From Rhodospirillaceae bacterium (lineage in GTDB: Bacteria > Pseudomonadota > Alphaproteobacteria > Kiloniellales > DSM-21159): a stretch of 38,525 nucleotides of DNA. This document shows, in pieces, positions 1 through 8,342 of this stretch. The stretch covers positions 1-38,525 of the forward strand of contig JAJUFM010000012.1 of assembly GCA_029265995.1 (NCBI GenBank), read 5' to 3'. Position 1 is the stretch's first letter, and each line of letters starts with the position of its first letter. The notes beneath the pieces were generated by a model. That model was not told the origin of the DNA and did not search any database. It saw nothing but the letters and a program-made list of their open reading frames with translations. A program made the position numbers and the translations under genes.

Positions 1-1085
1 CCCGTTACCAGCCGACTGTCGGCATAGAGCTTGCTCGCTTCAGGAGGAAAAGCCAGCCAAGCTCTCTCAGAGGGCAGTGGCTGGCCTTCCGGGACCTTTG
101 CCTTCATCCGCTGTGCGCTCAGTTGAAGATCAACAAGAGCGAAATCACCGAGGTCCTGAGTCCCGACAACCTGCGCTTCTACGCGCGCCGGCGCCGGCAC
201 TGGATGCACCTGCAGGTACTCGGGCCGGATGCCGAGCTCCAGCCGGCCAAAAGCTTGCGGCAGGGCCGCGACACGGGCGGGAGGCAGAGGTATGACCTGC
301 CCCTCCACGACGACGCCCTCGCCTTCCGGCCGACAAGGCAGCAGGTTCATGCCGGGGCTGCCGATAAACCAGCCGACGAAGGTATGGCGGGGGTTCTCGA
401 ACAGCTCCTCCGGGCTGCCAAGTTGCAGCACCTGCCCCTCGTACATGACCACGACCTGGTCAGCGAGCGTCAGCGCCTCGTTCTGGTCATGGGTGACGTA
501 GACCATCGTCGGTCGATAGCGCTGGTGAATTTCCTTGAGCTTGCGGCGAAGCTGCCACTTCAGGTTCGGGTCGATGACGGTCAGCGGCTCATCGAACAGA
601 ATGGCCGCCACATCCGGGCGCACCAGCCCACGGCCCAGGGAGATCTTCTGCTTCGCATCGGCCGGCAGATTACGCGCCGGGCGGTCCAGTACCGCTGTCA
701 GCTCCAGCATCTCCGCAATTTCCAAAACCCGCGCGCGAACCTGCTCCTCCGGAACGCGGCGATTGCGTAGAGGAAAGCCCAGGTTCTGGCCGACAGTCAT
801 GGTGTCGTAAATGACGGGAAACTGGAAAACCTGCGCGATGTTGCGCCTGGCGGTCGGCAGCTCGGTGACATCGACCCCGTCGAACAACACACGCCCTTCG
901 CTTGGCCGCAGCAGACCGGAAATGACGTTCAGGAGGGTGGTTTTCCCGCAGCCTGACGGCCCGAGAAGCGCGTAGGCCCCGCCATCTTCCCAGACGTGCT
1001 GCAAGGGCCGCAGGGCGTAGTCTTCCGGTCGAGAGGGTCGATCCAGATAGCTATGTTGCACCTCGCGCAACTCGATACGAGCCAT
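1..1085 (-). CDS. glpT: Glycerol ABC transporter ATP-binding protein GlpT (3' end outside window)
   Basis: The minus-strand frame is open from ATG at 1085 to the left window edge, about 361 codons, so only the extreme C-terminus is missing. It is an ABC ATPase of the UgpC/MalK type: Walker A GPSGCGKT (residues 42-49), Q-loop around Q88, Walker B ILFDEP (162-167), switch histidine H199 in VTHD, then a C-terminal TOBE-like region. The signature motif is aberrant: LPADA (140-144) replaces LSGGQ and is followed by KQKISLGRGL. This degenerate motif, together with 'VFQFPVIYDTMTV' and 'FIGSPGMN', matches what I recall of rhizobial GlpT, one of two ATPases of the glycerol importer GlpSTPQUV. It lies 52 bases after glpS in the same direction; GGGAGG sits close to the ATG. 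Permease and binding-protein genes would be expected just beyond base 1. Confidence 0.88.
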   Translation of the reverse strand, partial: MARIELREVQHSYLDRPSRPEDYALRPLQHVWEDGGAYALLGPSGCGKTTLLNVISGLLRPSEGRVLFDGVDVTELPTARRNIAQVFQFPVIYDTMTVGQNLGFPLRNRRVPEEQVRARVLEIAEMLELTAVLDRPARNLPADAKQKISLGRGLVRPDVAAILFDEPLTVIDPNLKWQLRRKLKEIHQRYRPTMVYVTHDQNEALTLADQVVVMYEGQVLQLGSPEELFENPRHTFVGWFIGSPGMNLLPCRPEGEGVVVEGQVIPLPPARVAALPQAFGRLELGIRPEYLQVHPVPAPARVEAQVVGTQDLGDFALVDLQLSAQRMKAKVPEGQPLPSERAWLAFPPEASKLYADSRLVT

Positions 1086-1137
1086 ATCCTCCCACCCTGC
1101 CGTTGTTATTCTTGTTTCTGCTGCTTACTGCAGCTTG

Positions 1138-2235
1138 CTACACCGCGACCTCTCTTCGCTCCGGCGCGGCAACCAGCGCACCGTCTGTCTGAAAGGCATA
1201 GATGCGCGCCGGATCCAGCCAAACTTGAAGTGTTTCTCCCAGATCGTAGGAGGCGACGCCTTCTTGCTGCACGACGAAACTCGTTCCGCCGTGGCGGAGA
1301 TGAATGAAGGTCTCCGATCCACTGATCTCGGCCAGTTCCACCACCGCCTCCAGCGCGACCGCTGACGGCGAATGACGCCGCAGCTCCCCGACGCTCAAGT
1401 GGCTTGCGCGGACGCCAAACTGATAGGTTCCGGCAGGCAGGTTCTGAAGCGACCCGCTTAGCGGCAGCGTGACTTCGCCGATTCGGGCACGCCCATCACC
1501 GATGTGGCCTGGCAAGAGGTTGATGGGCGGATCCGAAAAGACGCGCCCGACTTCAATCGTCTCAGGCCGCTGGTAGACCTCTATCGTCGGTCCGGACTGC
1601 AACAGCCGGCCCTCGTTCAGCACCTGGACATGACCGCCAAGCAGCAGCGCCTCCAGCGGCTCGGTGGTCGTGTAGACCACGATCGAAGAGCGGTCGGCAA
1701 AGATCGACTTCAGTTCGTCTCGGAGCTGTTCGCGCAGCTTGTAGTCCAGATTGACCAGGGGTTCGTCGACCAGCAACAGATCCGCTTCCTTGACCAATGC
1801 CCGGGCAAGTGCCGTTCGCTGCTGTTGTCCGCCCGACAGCTCATGCGGCATGCGCTCCAAGAGGGGCGCAATGCCCAACATCTCGGCAGCCTCTCGGACC
1901 TTGCGATCACGGGTCGTGGCATCCAATCCCTGACGACGCAAAGGCGACGCAATGTTCTCGTAGACGGTCAAGGAGGGGTAATTGATGAACTGCTGATAGA
2001 CGAGGGCGACGGAGCGATGCCGCACCGAACGTCCCGTGATGTTCTCGCCGTCGAGAAAAATCTGCCCCCTTGTCGGCCTGTCGAGACCAGCCAAGAGGCG
2101 CAGCAAAGAGGTTTTCCCTGACTGGGTGGGCCCCAGAAGGACATTCAGCGAACCGGGATGCAGCTCGAAGCTCATGTCGTAGAGATGGGTCTCGGCCCCG
2201 ACGTCCTTACCGAGCTGCTCCACCCGCAACGTCAT
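1138..2235 (-). CDS. glpS: Glycerol ABC transporter ATP-binding protein GlpS
   Basis: A 365-residue ABC ATPase, the second nucleotide-binding subunit of the putative glycerol importer. Visible motifs are Walker A GPTQSGKT (35-42), Q-loop Q81/Q82, a canonical signature LSGGQQQR (133-140), Walker B LLLVDEP (153-159) and the D-loop NLD (162-164). The switch histidine is missing: the usual VTHD reads TTTE, putting T191 where His should be. The C-terminal third is a TOBE-like regulatory region. The ATG at 2235 overlaps the glpD stop by four bases (ATGA), so the two are translationally coupled. Rhizobial GlpS has a similar 'TTEP' segment in my recollection, which supports the name. Its defect is the complement of the GlpT defect, suggesting a heterodimer with one consensus and one degenerate ATP site. 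Confidence 0.88.
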   Translation of the reverse strand: MTLRVEQLGKDVGAETHLYDMSFELHPGSLNVLLGPTQSGKTSLLRLLAGLDRPTRGQIFLDGENITGRSVRHRSVALVYQQFINYPSLTVYENIASPLRRQGLDATTRDRKVREAAEMLGIAPLLERMPHELSGGQQQRTALARALVKEADLLLVDEPLVNLDYKLREQLRDELKSIFADRSSIVVYTTTEPLEALLLGGHVQVLNEGRLLQSGPTIEVYQRPETIEVGRVFSDPPINLLPGHIGDGRARIGEVTLPLSGSLQNLPAGTYQFGVRASHLSVGELRRHSPSAVALEAVVELAEISGSETFIHLRHGGTSFVVQQEGVASYDLGETLQVWLDPARIYAFQTDGALVAAPERREVAV

Positions 2236-3788
2236 GACGACATCGCCCTCCCCGCTCGCTTAGCCACTTCCCCCGATGAAGGGGTTTCGCCAAACCAATC
2301 CGCCACCCTTTCGGAGGCGCCGGACGGTAGGTGCAGCCCAAGCTTGGATCTGCGCCAGAGAACGTCTTCGGCAGTGCGCGCCCACTCGTAGCGCATCAGA
2401 TAGTCGAGTTCCGCCTCGTAGAGGCCACCCCCGAAATCCTGCCCCAGCGCCTTCAGATCATCTCGTCCGTCGAGCAACCTATCCGTGCGCGTACCATAAG
2501 CGCGAAGCCAGCGCTTCAACAAGTCGGGCGGAAAATGTGCGTAGCGCTGGATCGTCCTGTGAAGATAGTCATCGAAATCCGCATTCGGCATGTCCCCACC
2601 CGGAAGCGGCGCGTCGCCGGTCCAGGGCTGCCCCGATGTGCCCAGCAGAGGCAGAAGACGCTCCAGGGCATGTTCCGCCAACTTTCGATAGGTAGTGATC
2701 TTTCCACCAAATATGGAGAGCAGTGGGGCCCGCTCCTCTGTCCCTTCATCGAGATCGAAGACATAGTCTCGCGTGACGGCCGACGCGCTAGCCTGGCGAT
2801 CGTCATAAAGCGGCCGTACACCGGCATAGCTCCACACAACGTCTGCCGGCTGAATGCTGCTTTGCAGATACCGATTGATGGCGCCGCAGAGATACTCGAT
2901 CTCCTCGGTGCTGATGCGCACATCCGCCGCATCGCCTTCAAAGGGCACGTCGGTGGTACCGATCAGCGTGAACTTCTGCTCGTAAGGGATGGCAAAGACA
3001 ATCCGGCCATCGGGATTCTGAAAGATATAGGCGCGATCATGAGCTTGCAGCCGCGGTACCACGATGTGGCTGCCCTTGATCAAGCGCACTGCCGCGGGCC
3101 TGTTGCTCTTGGTCACCTTCTGCAGCACATCCGATACCCAAGGCCCCGCCGCATTGACCACCGCACGGGCGAAGACGTGACGTTCCCGCCCCCCTTCGTC
3201 CTGCAGAATGGCTTGCCAACCACCTTTTACCCGGCGTGCGGCGCTACAGCGGGTACGCACCAGCACCTCTGCGCCCCGCTCCTGCGCATCTAGCGCATTC
3301 AAAACGACCAGGCGCGCATCCTCGACCCAGCAATCGGAATACTCGAACGCCTTGCGAAACTCCGGCTTGAGCAGCTGGCCTGCCGGATCCTGGCGGAGGT
3401 TTAAACTACGCGAAGCGGGCAAGCGCTGGCGCCCGCCCAGGTGGTCATAGAGGAAAAGGCCAAGCCGGATCATCCAGGCAGGACGCTGGCCGGCATCGTG
3501 CGGCAGCACGAAGCGCAGCGGCCATACCACATGCGGAGCTAGCCGAAGGAGCACTTCGCGCTCGCGAAGCGCCTCCCGCACGAGCTTGAACTCGTAATAC
3601 TCAAGGTAGCGCAGGCCGCCGTGGATCAGCTTGGTGCTGGCCGAGGAAGTCGCCCCACCGAGGTCGCCCTTCTCGCAAAGCAAAACCCGCAGGCCCCGCC
3701 CCGCAGCGTCCCGCGCAATACCCGCGCCGTTGATGCCGCCGCCGATGACCAGAAGGTCGAAGGCGTTTGCCTGTCCTTCATCCGGCAT
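2232..3788 (-). CDS. glpD: FAD-dependent glycerol-3-phosphate dehydrogenase GlpD
   Basis: A 518-residue aerobic glycerol-3-phosphate dehydrogenase, which oxidises sn-glycerol-3-phosphate to dihydroxyacetone phosphate at the inner membrane and passes electrons to quinone. The N-terminus carries the dinucleotide-binding loop VIGGGINGAG (14-23). The family signature ASTKLIHGGLRYLEYYEF follows near residues 50-67. Later segments include GPWVSDV, LIGTTDVPFEGD and WSYAGVRPLYDD, then the C-terminal DAO_C-type helical domain. Length is normal for the family. The start at 3788 has AAGGAG about 12 bases upstream. It is the first gene of a glpD-glpS-glpT operon, divergent from glpK, so the locus covers import, phosphorylation and oxidation of glycerol. 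A promoter and repeat element lie just upstream (3830-3865). Confidence 0.95.
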   Translation of the reverse strand: MPDEGQANAFDLLVIGGGINGAGIARDAAGRGLRVLLCEKGDLGGATSSASTKLIHGGLRYLEYYEFKLVREALREREVLLRLAPHVVWPLRFVLPHDAGQRPAWMIRLGLFLYDHLGGRQRLPASRSLNLRQDPAGQLLKPEFRKAFEYSDCWVEDARLVVLNALDAQERGAEVLVRTRCSAARRVKGGWQAILQDEGGRERHVFARAVVNAAGPWVSDVLQKVTKSNRPAAVRLIKGSHIVVPRLQAHDRAYIFQNPDGRIVFAIPYEQKFTLIGTTDVPFEGDAADVRISTEEIEYLCGAINRYLQSSIQPADVVWSYAGVRPLYDDRQASASAVTRDYVFDLDEGTEERAPLLSIFGGKITTYRKLAEHALERLLPLLGTSGQPWTGDAPLPGGDMPNADFDDYLHRTIQRYAHFPPDLLKRWLRAYGTRTDRLLDGRDDLKALGQDFGGGLYEAELDYLMRYEWARTAEDVLWRRSKLGLHLPSGASERVADWFGETPSSGEVAKRAGRAMSS

Positions 3789-3829
3789 CGCTTCGCTTTT
3801 CTCCTTCGACCCCGTGTCGCACCAAATGA

Positions 3830-3858
3830 ACTATAAACGAAAGAAAGAATGTTCGTAA
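3830..3858 (-). promoter_or_regulatory. Candidate glpD promoter
   Basis: Reading toward glpD, a TATAGT -10 box (3830-3835, one mismatch to TATAAT) lies 17 bases after a weak TTACGA -35 box (3853-3858, three of six matches). Transcription would begin about 35 bases before the glpD ATG. The surrounding stretch is clearly more AT-rich than the genes on either side. Assignment is by consensus only. Confidence 0.4.
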
Positions 3859-3865
3859 CCGAAAC
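3836..3865. promoter_or_regulatory. Candidate GlpR-type operator (repeated TTTCG/GTTTCG elements)
   Basis: On the minus strand this segment reads GTTTCG, then TTACGAAC, then CTTTCGTTT, a spaced set of TTTCG-like half-sites. DeoR-family glycerol repressors (GlpR) bind repeats of this kind in other proteobacteria. The block spans the -35 to -10 interval of the glpD promoter candidate, where a repressor would prevent initiation. No glpR gene is in the window, so the regulator is inferred. Confidence 0.33.
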
Positions 3866-3958
3866 TTCTCTGTCATGATGTAGCCGCTGTCACCGGCGAT
3901 TCAATCAGCTATTGCCCCTGGCTCTGCCCCGCCCATCGAGAGCCGCTTCCCCTCCGTC

Positions 3959-3993
3959 ACATGGAGTGGTGAAAGTACATGGAGTGGTGAAAG
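3959..3993. repeat. 18-bp-period tandem duplication between glpD and glpK
   Basis: The 17-mer ACATGGAGTGGTGAAAG occurs at 3959-3975 and again at 3977-3993, with one base between. It lies in the glpK 5' leader, 100 to 135 bases before the glpK ATG. The rest of the 305-base spacer (3789-4093) holds the promoter/operator candidates and the glpK ribosome-binding site, with no further gene visible. The repeat could be a two-site operator or a slippage duplication. Confidence 0.85.
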
Positions 3994-4093
3994 ACGGCGG
4001 CAGTCTCAGTAAAGATAGGCTTCGAAGAGGTGGCGCTAGAGGCGTGCCGGGAGAGCAACCTTAGAGGCAGGTAGTCTAAAGAGGAGAGGCAGG

Positions 4094-5596
4094 ATGGCCG
4101 AAGCATGCATTCTGGCGATCGATCAAGGAACAACGAGCAGTCGCGCAATCGTCTTTGATCGCGGCGGCAATCCGCGGGCGAGCGCTCAGAAGGAATTCCG
4201 CCAGATCTATCCTGCCGACGGCTGGGTCGAGCACGACCCAGAGGAAATCTGGTCGAGCACGCTCAGCGTAGCGCGCGCCGCCTTCCGAGATGCCGAGTCA
4301 AAGGGTCTGGAAGTCAAGGCAATCGGCATTACCAACCAGAGGGAAACCACCGTCGTCTGGGACAGGCAAAGCGGCCGCGCCATCCACGACGCCATCGTCT
4401 GGCAGGACCGGCGCACCGCGGACATCTGCAACAGGTTGTCGAGCCCGGATGTAGAGCAAACGGTGGCGGAACGCTCGGGCCTACGCATCGACCCCTACTT
4501 TTCAGCAACGAAAATTGCCTGGATCCTGGATCACGTAGAAGGTGCGCGCCTCAAGGCCGAAGGGGGCGACCTCGCCTTCGGCACCATCGACTCCTTCCTG
4601 CTCTGGCGCCTCACAGGCGGGCGTGTCCACGCCACCGATGCTACCAACGCCTGTCGTACCGGCCTCTACAATATCCACGGGATGGCTTGGGATCCTGAAC
4701 TGCTGCGGCTCTACCGAGTGCCGGAAGCCTTGCTGCCCAGGGTGGAGGACTGTACTGCCGACTTCGGGATGACCGAGCCAGAGCTGTTCGGCCGCGCCAT
4801 CCCAATTCTGGGCATGGCAGGCGATCAGCAGGCAGCGGCCATAGGCCAGACCTGCTTTCAGGAAGGCTCCATCAAATCCACCTACGGAACTGGCTGCTTT
4901 GTCATTCTGAACACGGGCAAGCAGGCCGTGCTATCGCGCAACCGCCTCCTCACCACCATCTGCTACCGCATCAATGGCGAAACGACCTACGCGATCGAAG
5001 GGTCGATTTTCGTTTCCGGCGCCACCGTTCAATGGCTGCGCGACAGCCTGGGGCTGATCAAGCGCGCTTCTGATACGGAAGCTCTCGCGCGCAGCACGGA
5101 ATCCAATAGTGGCGTCTATCTGGTGCCCGCCTTTACCGGCCTGGGTGCGCCCCATTGGGATTCCGCCGCCCGTGGTGCGATCTTCGGCCTGACCCGCGAC
5201 ACCGGGCCGGCGCAGTTCGCACGCGCCGCCCTGGAAGCGGTTTGCTACCAGACCCGCGATCTTCTGGAAGCCATGGCAGAAGACGGTGTTCGCCCGACCG
5301 CCCTGCGCGTTGACGGGGGCATGGTGGCCAATGATTGGATGCTGCAATTTCTCGCCGACATCCTCGACATTCGGGTGGATCGCCCGGAGGTGCCGGAAAC
5401 CACCGCTCTCGGCGCAGCTTACCTGGCTGGACTTCAAGCAGGCTTCTACAGCTCGCTTGACGATATTGCCGCCAAGTGGCGCTGCCAGGCTCAGTTCCAG
5501 CCGCAAATGGAGAAGTCGGAGAGGAGGCGCTTGCTCGCTGGCTGGGATGCGGCTGTCGCACGCGTCCGAAGCCAGCCTCCTACTTCTTCGAGTTAA
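4094..5596 (+). CDS. glpK: Glycerol kinase GlpK
   Basis: A 500-residue FGGY-family kinase that phosphorylates glycerol to sn-glycerol-3-phosphate in the cytoplasm, trapping it for GlpD. The N-terminal ATP-binding segment [16 protein letters not shown] (residues 7-22) is classic glycerol kinase. Other matches are the region around [20 protein letters not shown], the [14 protein letters not shown] substrate segment, and the C-terminal [20 protein letters not shown] and [13 protein letters not shown] motifs. Length equals that of typical GlpK. The ATG at 4094 follows GAGGAGAGG at a good distance. It is transcribed away from glpD, so the shared spacer probably controls both directions. It is monocistronic here, with a small convergent ORF touching its 3' end. 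Confidence 0.97.
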   Translation: MAEACILAIDQGTTSSRAIVFDRGGNPRASAQKEFRQIYPADGWVEHDPEEIWSSTLSVARAAFRDAESKGLEVKAIGITNQRETTVVWDRQSGRAIHDAIVWQDRRTADICNRLSSPDVEQTVAERSGLRIDPYFSATKIAWILDHVEGARLKAEGGDLAFGTIDSFLLWRLTGGRVHATDATNACRTGLYNIHGMAWDPELLRLYRVPEALLPRVEDCTADFGMTEPELFGRAIPILGMAGDQQAAAIGQTCFQEGSIKSTYGTGCFVILNTGKQAVLSRNRLLTTICYRINGETTYAIEGSIFVSGATVQWLRDSLGLIKRASDTEALARSTESNSGVYLVPAFTGLGAPHWDSAARGAIFGLTRDTGPAQFARAALEAVCYQTRDLLEAMAEDGVRPTALRVDGGMVANDWMLQFLADILDIRVDRPEVPETTALGAAYLAGLQAGFYSSLDDIAAKWRCQAQFQPQMEKSERRRLLAGWDAAVARVRSQPPTSSS

Positions 5597-5837
5597 ACCA
5601 GGCCTGGAGCTGTTCTCGCCCCCGGAAAACCCTGAGGCGCCAAAGTGCGCCGCCTGAGGGACCGGTCGCCTCGCGCTTTTCGTCGATCAGCCAAAGCCAA
5701 AAGCGCCAGAGCGGCCGATCGGCGTGATCGCGAGGTGGAGCCTCCAACCAGAGGTCCAGGGTAGGTTCAGGGTCGCTGTTCCCTCCCACCGGGATTCGCC
5801 GCCGGAGACGTTGGCGCAGGTAACGGTCCATCCTCAA
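5580..5837 (-). CDS. Hypothetical Trp/Arg-rich small protein
   Basis: A small reading frame of 85 codons from TTG at 5837, or 83 from ATG at 5831. It runs convergently into glpK and overlaps its last 17 bases. The product is rich in Arg and Trp ([26 protein letters not shown]) and has no signal peptide or clear membrane helix. Codon choice resembles real genes in the window (frequent CTG, CGC, GAC, GCC). Neither start has a well-spaced Shine-Dalgarno sequence; TGAGG abuts the ATG. I recognise no family. If this frame is not real, 5597-5933 is a 337-base gap with nothing else visible. Confidence 0.4.
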   Translation of the reverse strand: MRMDRYLRQRLRRRIPVGGNSDPEPTLDLWLEAPPRDHADRPLWRFWLWLIDEKREATGPSGGALWRLRVFRGREQLQAWFNSKK

Positions 5838-5933
5838 GTCTCACACCGCATGCTGTGACCGCAGGCCAGCCAATTTGGCGGTTTAGGTGGCCGACCGCCA
5901 TGTTCAGCGGCGCCCTCTCCCGCCAGGCCCTGT

Positions 5934-7028
5934 TCAGCCAGCTGCCGCCAGCGCGCGCCAGCCTTGGAGGTACTTGCGCTCACCTGGACGCAGCTTGACC
6001 GCCCGCGCCATCTGCTCGCTCGCCAGGTCGGGCCTGCCGATCTCGCGATAAAGTTTAGCGAGGCGGTAGCGCAGTTCAGGGTCTTCTCGATCTATCTCAA
6101 CGGCCGCCACGTACTGCGCCAGCGCTTCATGGGTCTTGCCTTGTTCGAGCAACATCTGCGCCCAGAGCTCCCGGGTCGTTCGATAGCGTGGATTGAGTTC
6201 AGCTGCTCGCTTGAATGCTGCTTCTGCCAGCTCGTACTCGCCGCGTGAGGTATGGATCACCGCCAGGTTGATGTGAGGGAACAGGAAGTTCGGCTCTTGC
6301 AGCAGCGCGCCGCGCAGCAGCTCTTCTGCTCGTTCGTATTCCGCAGCGCGCTCGGCATCACTGAGGGTGAGGTCATGCTCTGCTTTCAACATGTGCATGC
6401 GGCCCAGTAGCGCATACATCCGGAAATGCTGCTCAACTGGCCATTCACTCAGAAAATGCTCTGCGAGCCGCCGCGTTTCCGGGAAGTCCCAGTTGCCCGC
6501 GGCCTGCTCCTCGCGCCTGAAGTAAAGGGCGGTGATGTAGGGATTGATGCCGGTCAAGATATCGATGGCGGCTGTCCTGAGCATCGAGTCGATCTGATCC
6601 GGTTCGCCACGCACCTTCACCAGGTGCATGGGGAGATCCTCCTGGTGGTAGACGCGGACCGTCATCACCAGGTCCTCTTCATCCTCGGTTAATTCGCCGT
6701 CGATGTAGACGGGAATCAAACCGAGCAAATTGCGCGTACCAGTGATCAGGAGCTGTATTTCGAAGAACTGTTCAAAGGCACCGACCGTTTGCTCCAGCTT
6801 ATCGTGCTCCACGTGGAGCGACGCAACCTCAGAAGAAGCGAAATAGTTGACATCCCGAATGTGGTCGCTGATCTGGCGGGTGATTACGACATCCGAATAG
6901 CCGCGGCTTTCAAGAGCATCAGGCACGGTAATCCGGCCGATCGCGACATCTTCTCCGGTCAGCAGCGCGAGGGTGAAAACGGCAGCTCCAGCCATCAGGG
7001 GCGCTATCAGTAACCCAAAGTCCATCAT
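5934..7028 (-). CDS. Membrane-anchored TPR protein of unknown function
   Basis: A 364-residue protein. One hydrophobic segment (about residues 5-24, GLLIAPLMAGAAVFTLALL) is a signal anchor and predicts a mostly periplasmic product. Residues 28-190 form a unique region I do not recognise, containing an acidic turn (DGELTEDEEDL). The C-terminal half has at least three tetratricopeptide repeats: NFLFPHINLAVIHTSRGEYELAEAAFKRAAELNP, then units beginning RTTRELWAQMLLEQGKTHEAL and PELRYRLAKLYREIGRPDLA. This predicts protein-protein contacts. GGAGAG precedes two adjacent ATGs (7028, 7025). It is divergent from the TAXI-like gene at 7234, with a 205-base spacer, so the two may share control. No enzymatic motif is visible. 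Confidence 0.75.
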   Translation of the reverse strand: MMDFGLLIAPLMAGAAVFTLALLTGEDVAIGRITVPDALESRGYSDVVITRQISDHIRDVNYFASSEVASLHVEHDKLEQTVGAFEQFFEIQLLITGTRNLLGLIPVYIDGELTEDEEDLVMTVRVYHQEDLPMHLVKVRGEPDQIDSMLRTAAIDILTGINPYITALYFRREEQAAGNWDFPETRRLAEHFLSEWPVEQHFRMYALLGRMHMLKAEHDLTLSDAERAAEYERAEELLRGALLQEPNFLFPHINLAVIHTSRGEYELAEAAFKRAAELNPRYRTTRELWAQMLLEQGKTHEALAQYVAAVEIDREDPELRYRLAKLYREIGRPDLASEQMARAVKLRPGERKYLQGWRALAAAG

Positions 7029-7233
7029 GCTGCTCTCCGGCTCCAGCGGATTGAGGCTATCGGGCGGGGCGCCCGAAGTTCAGGGACCTGAGGCCGTCGA
7101 GGGAGCGGCTAACTGGCGCATCCCTACTTCGGCCTATCGGCAATTCGCCTATCCAAACAAGAATACTATTGGCTAGGATCCCGTTCTAGGGGCATTCTAC
7201 TACAAATCCGTGCAACCTGTGGAACTAGTACTA

Positions 7234-8160
7234 ATGCTTCGGGCGTCCCTGCGCGTCGTACTCCTCCTCGCCTTCCTGGTCCCAGCCAGCGTTCAGGCTC
7301 AGACCAAGCTCTATGCTGGCCCTCAAACGGAACCGCTTTATCTGGATGTGGCGCCCAAGCTGATGACGGCTGTCTTTCCAGAACATCGTCTGAACCTACG
7401 CGCAACTTCAGGCGGTCTCGAAAGCCTGCAGCATGTTCTCGAGGACGTCGACGCCGTCGGGCTGCTGCAACGCGACCTGCTGCGGGATCACCTCAGCCGC
7501 CACCCCGACGACACTGACCGTCTCGTAGCTTTCGGCACGCTGGGTTTACGTTGTCTCTATGGTGTCGTGCGGGAGGGGGGCTGGGTCGCGAGCTTCGACG
7601 ATCTGCTTCGTTCTCGCGAGGACGGGTCGCTACTGGTGGATGTCGGGCCGCCAGAAGGCGATGCGGCGGCGACCTTTTCAGCCATGCGCGCCCTCGAGCC
7701 GGATCTCGCTGAGGTAAAGCTGGAGCATCGCGGCGATCTGCGCGCGCTTCACATGGTGGAGGCCGGTCTGACCGATGTCGCCTTTTTCGTAGAGACGCCG
7801 AGCCTGGACAGCAATCTACTTGCGAAGGTCAACAGCAGTGACACCCTGACCTTGCTGCCGATCATCAGCCGCTCCTTGCTGGCCTCGCGAGCAGAGGAGG
7901 AAGCGGAAGGTAGCTATCTCTACACGCGGGTAGTGGTGGAACGAAAGCCGTGGCGGCGCAGCGACACGACCTATGAGACCCTCTGCACTCCCCTCACGGT
8001 GGTCGCCAATTCAAACAGCAAAGCGGAGCTGCTGGACGCCTTGGCTTTCGCCGTCATCAGCCAGGACTTTGAGCCAAGCGACCCGAGTCTCACCGAGCGG
8101 TTGCTCATGAACGCGCAGAAGGTCGGTGATCGGGTCCTCCGCCTGATCGAAGGCTTCTGA
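7234..8160 (+). CDS. TAXI-like periplasmic substrate-binding protein (orphan)
   Basis: A secreted protein of about 308 residues. The chosen ATG (7234) gives a clean Sec signal peptide (LRASLRVVLLLAFLVPASVQAQ); an in-frame GTG at 7210 would add eight residues. The mature part begins TKLYAGPQTEPLY and continues with LRATSGGLESLQHVLEDVDAVGLLQRDLL. This fits the type-2 periplasmic-binding fold of TAXI/TRAP receptors, where a glycine-rich segment and the downstream 'VDAVGLLQ' strand line the ligand cleft. A later segment, EAGLTDVAFFVET, fits the second lobe. No TRAP permease is adjacent, so it may be a sensor or chaperone-like binding protein rather than a transporter subunit. The fold call rests on pattern resemblance; the ligand is unknown. 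Confidence 0.6.
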   Translation: MLRASLRVVLLLAFLVPASVQAQTKLYAGPQTEPLYLDVAPKLMTAVFPEHRLNLRATSGGLESLQHVLEDVDAVGLLQRDLLRDHLSRHPDDTDRLVAFGTLGLRCLYGVVREGGWVASFDDLLRSREDGSLLVDVGPPEGDAAATFSAMRALEPDLAEVKLEHRGDLRALHMVEAGLTDVAFFVETPSLDSNLLAKVNSSDTLTLLPIISRSLLASRAEEEAEGSYLYTRVVVERKPWRRSDTTYETLCTPLTVVANSNSKAELLDALAFAVISQDFEPSDPSLTERLLMNAQKVGDRVLRLIEGF

Positions 8161-8197
8161 GCCACTGCGTAAGGTACACCCAGAATCCGTCCATATA

Positions 8198-8241
8198 CAA
8201 ACTAGATGCAAACTAGATGAAAAGCGATTCTCTCTAGTTTT
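8198..8241. repeat. 11-bp tandem repeat with inverted partner
   Basis: CAAACTAGATG occurs twice in tandem (8198-8208 and 8209-8219). The complement TCTAGTTT at 8234-8241 can pair with AAACTAGA of the second copy (8210-8217), giving an 8-bp stem. The block sits in an AT-rich spacer (8161-8342) upstream of the bitopic protein gene. It could be an operator or the stem of a weak terminator for the preceding gene (the downstream arm is followed by TT then ACGG, so no T-run). Confidence 0.7.
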
Positions 8242-8342
8242 ACGGAAACAGCTGTTGTAGAATTCTATCATAATGAGCCGCGAATGGGGGAAAACGTGGC
8301 TCTCGCTGCCTGGTGGCTCAGTAGAGCTGGGAGGGGACTCAG

